Below are positions 63,581 through 64,000 of a DNA stretch of 64,000 nt, piece after piece. This DNA is from Lachnospiraceae bacterium UBA1818 (GTDB lineage Bacteria; Bacillota; Clostridia; Lachnospirales; Lachnospiraceae): positions 1-64,000 of the forward strand of contig CAJFQZ010000008.1 in assembly GCA_904419285.1 (NCBI GenBank). Direction: 5' to 3'. The position numbers and the translations under genes were made by a program. The notes under the pieces are model-generated. The model did not search any database, was not told where the DNA came from, and saw only the letters and a program-made list of their open reading frames with translations. How positions within the stretch are numbered: position 1 is the stretch's first letter; every line of letters begins with the position of its first letter.

Positions 63581-63634
63581 TAAAAATAAGCGGGTAGATA
63601 TTCTGCCCGCTCTCTCGACATCATTGTCTACCCG
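63581..63634 (-). promoter_or_regulatory. Putative conditional terminator in the gdhA leader
   Basis: On the minus strand AGCGGGCAGA (63611-63602) pairs with TCTACCCGCT (63598-63589) with one flaw, followed by TATTTTTA, directly before the ribosome site. CGGGTAGA (63634-63627), at the very 5' end of the predicted RNA, can instead pair with TCTACCCG (63598-63591), which would break the terminator. The ligand or factor is unknown; it matches no riboswitch class I recognise. Confidence 0.6.
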
Positions 63635-63637
63635 TAT

Positions 63638-63666
63638 ATTTTAAAAGGAAAATGAAGTAATGTCAA
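63638..63666 (-). promoter_or_regulatory. Promoter of gdhA
   Basis: TTGACA (63666-63661), 17-base spacer, TAAAAT (63643-63638). Predicted start near 63631. The remaining gap up to 63846 shows no gene. Confidence 0.8.
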
Positions 63667-63846
63667 TCAAAAGTTTCATTATTTCACAGTTTTAGCACTT
63701 TATTTTGTTAAATTTGCATGAAAGTTCATTCCGGAATTGCAGATCCGGCAGATTCAGTATCTGTTTTCTGTCTGTATAAACACACGCCGGAAATCCCGAA
63801 GCTGATCCTCGTTCTGCGGTGTCATGGTCATCCGCTGATAAAAGTA

Positions 63847-63876
63847 AAGCAGGATACCGTCTCCGGTATCCTGCTT
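63847..63876 (-). terminator. Terminator after rpsU
   Basis: Perfect 12-base-pair stem aagcaggatacc (63847-63858) / ggtatcctgctt (63865-63876) with a 6-base loop, followed on the minus strand by TACTTTTATC. It lies 12 bases after the rpsU stop. Confidence 0.8.
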
Positions 63877-63887
63877 GTCTGCACATA

Positions 63888-64000
63888 TTAGTTATATTTA
63901 CGTTTTCTAGCAGCTTCAGATTTTTTCTTACGTCTTACGCTTGGCTTCTCATAGTGTTCCCTTTTGCGGATCTCCTGCTGAATGCCAGCTTTAGCACAGC
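63888..64000 (-). CDS. rpsU: Small ribosomal subunit protein bS21 (C-terminal part)
   Basis: The last 36 codons are present; the start lies beyond the window. [20 protein letters not shown], then [20 protein letters not shown] is the highly basic bS21 tail. The protein binds the 3' region of 16S rRNA in the small subunit and helps initiation. A strong terminator follows directly, so gdhA is a separate unit. Confidence 0.95.
   Translation of the reverse strand, partial: CAKAGIQQEIRKREHYEKPSVRRKKKSEAARKRKYN

Noticed and set aside
63749..63826. 25-codon minus frame starting MTMTPQNEDQ between rpsU and gdhA
   Set aside because: No ribosome site and no recognisable family; it follows the rpsU terminator.

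Overview
The window looks like a chromosomal segment of a gut Clostridia of the Lachnospiraceae type. Reasons: strong AGGAGG ribosome sites, consensus sigma-A promoters, DUF3791/DUF3990 genes, an NADP-type glutamate dehydrogenase of the anaerobe kind, a yybP-ykoY riboswitch, SbcCD, and a background of moderate GC content with several AT-rich inserts. The genus is not decidable from the sequence alone. Most genes lie on the minus strand, so the prose below follows that strand from right to left where operons are described.

Layout. 1-4.5 kb is accessory DNA: a tiny phosphatase-like relic, a large TPR/DUF2971-like protein, a DUF3791-DUF3990-DUF3791 cassette whose middle gene is wrecked by an internal deletion, and a Fic protein with its own DNA-binding domain behind four phased repeats. 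4.6-12.6 kb is ordinary metabolism: a MalY/PatB aminotransferase-lyase, a NifX-like/FKBP fusion, an aldehyde dehydrogenase, isoaspartyl dipeptidase with a YfcC-type transporter, and a metallophosphoesterase. 12.65-28.7 kb is an AT-rich defence island. 28.7-35.5 kb holds small DUF genes, an AAA+ ATPase, an SOS-controlled Y-polymerase/SRAP cassette and a RelBE pair. 35.6-49.2 kb holds a MerR-ABC operon, sbcDC, SatD/DUF3307, TraX with two deletion relics, an MFS exporter and a Nat-type ABC exporter. 49.4-64 kb holds a TrmH methyltransferase, a stand-alone NRPS-like enzyme, two P-type ATPases around ftsH (one behind a manganese riboswitch), gdhA behind a putative conditional terminator, and the end of rpsU.

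The most interesting region is the island. Reading from 28.6 kb leftward it encodes a PAPS-reductase-like protein with zinc fingers and a ferredoxin tail, a DUF4007 protein, a 1202-residue P-loop ATPase and a cysteine desulfurase. This is the composition known for single-strand DNA phosphorothioation (SspD, SspB, SspC, SspA). It is followed by a PLD-like/superfamily 2 helicase fusion, a 57-residue protein, a DndD/SMC-like ATPase and a 177-residue unknown, in nearly gapless order, which I read as the restriction module, perhaps SspFGH-like. A second block then carries a sigma-70 factor of the RpoD type, a GIY-YIG protein and a DGQHR (DndB-like) protein. A dedicated sigma factor inside a phosphorothioation island is the observation I would follow first.

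A second theme is decay by internal deletion. DUF3990, MATE and VOC genes keep their ends, ribosome sites or overlaps but have lost their middles, and HTH, GNAT and GyrI-like relics lie in the gaps. No tRNA, rRNA, CRISPR array, insertion sequence or complete integrase was seen.
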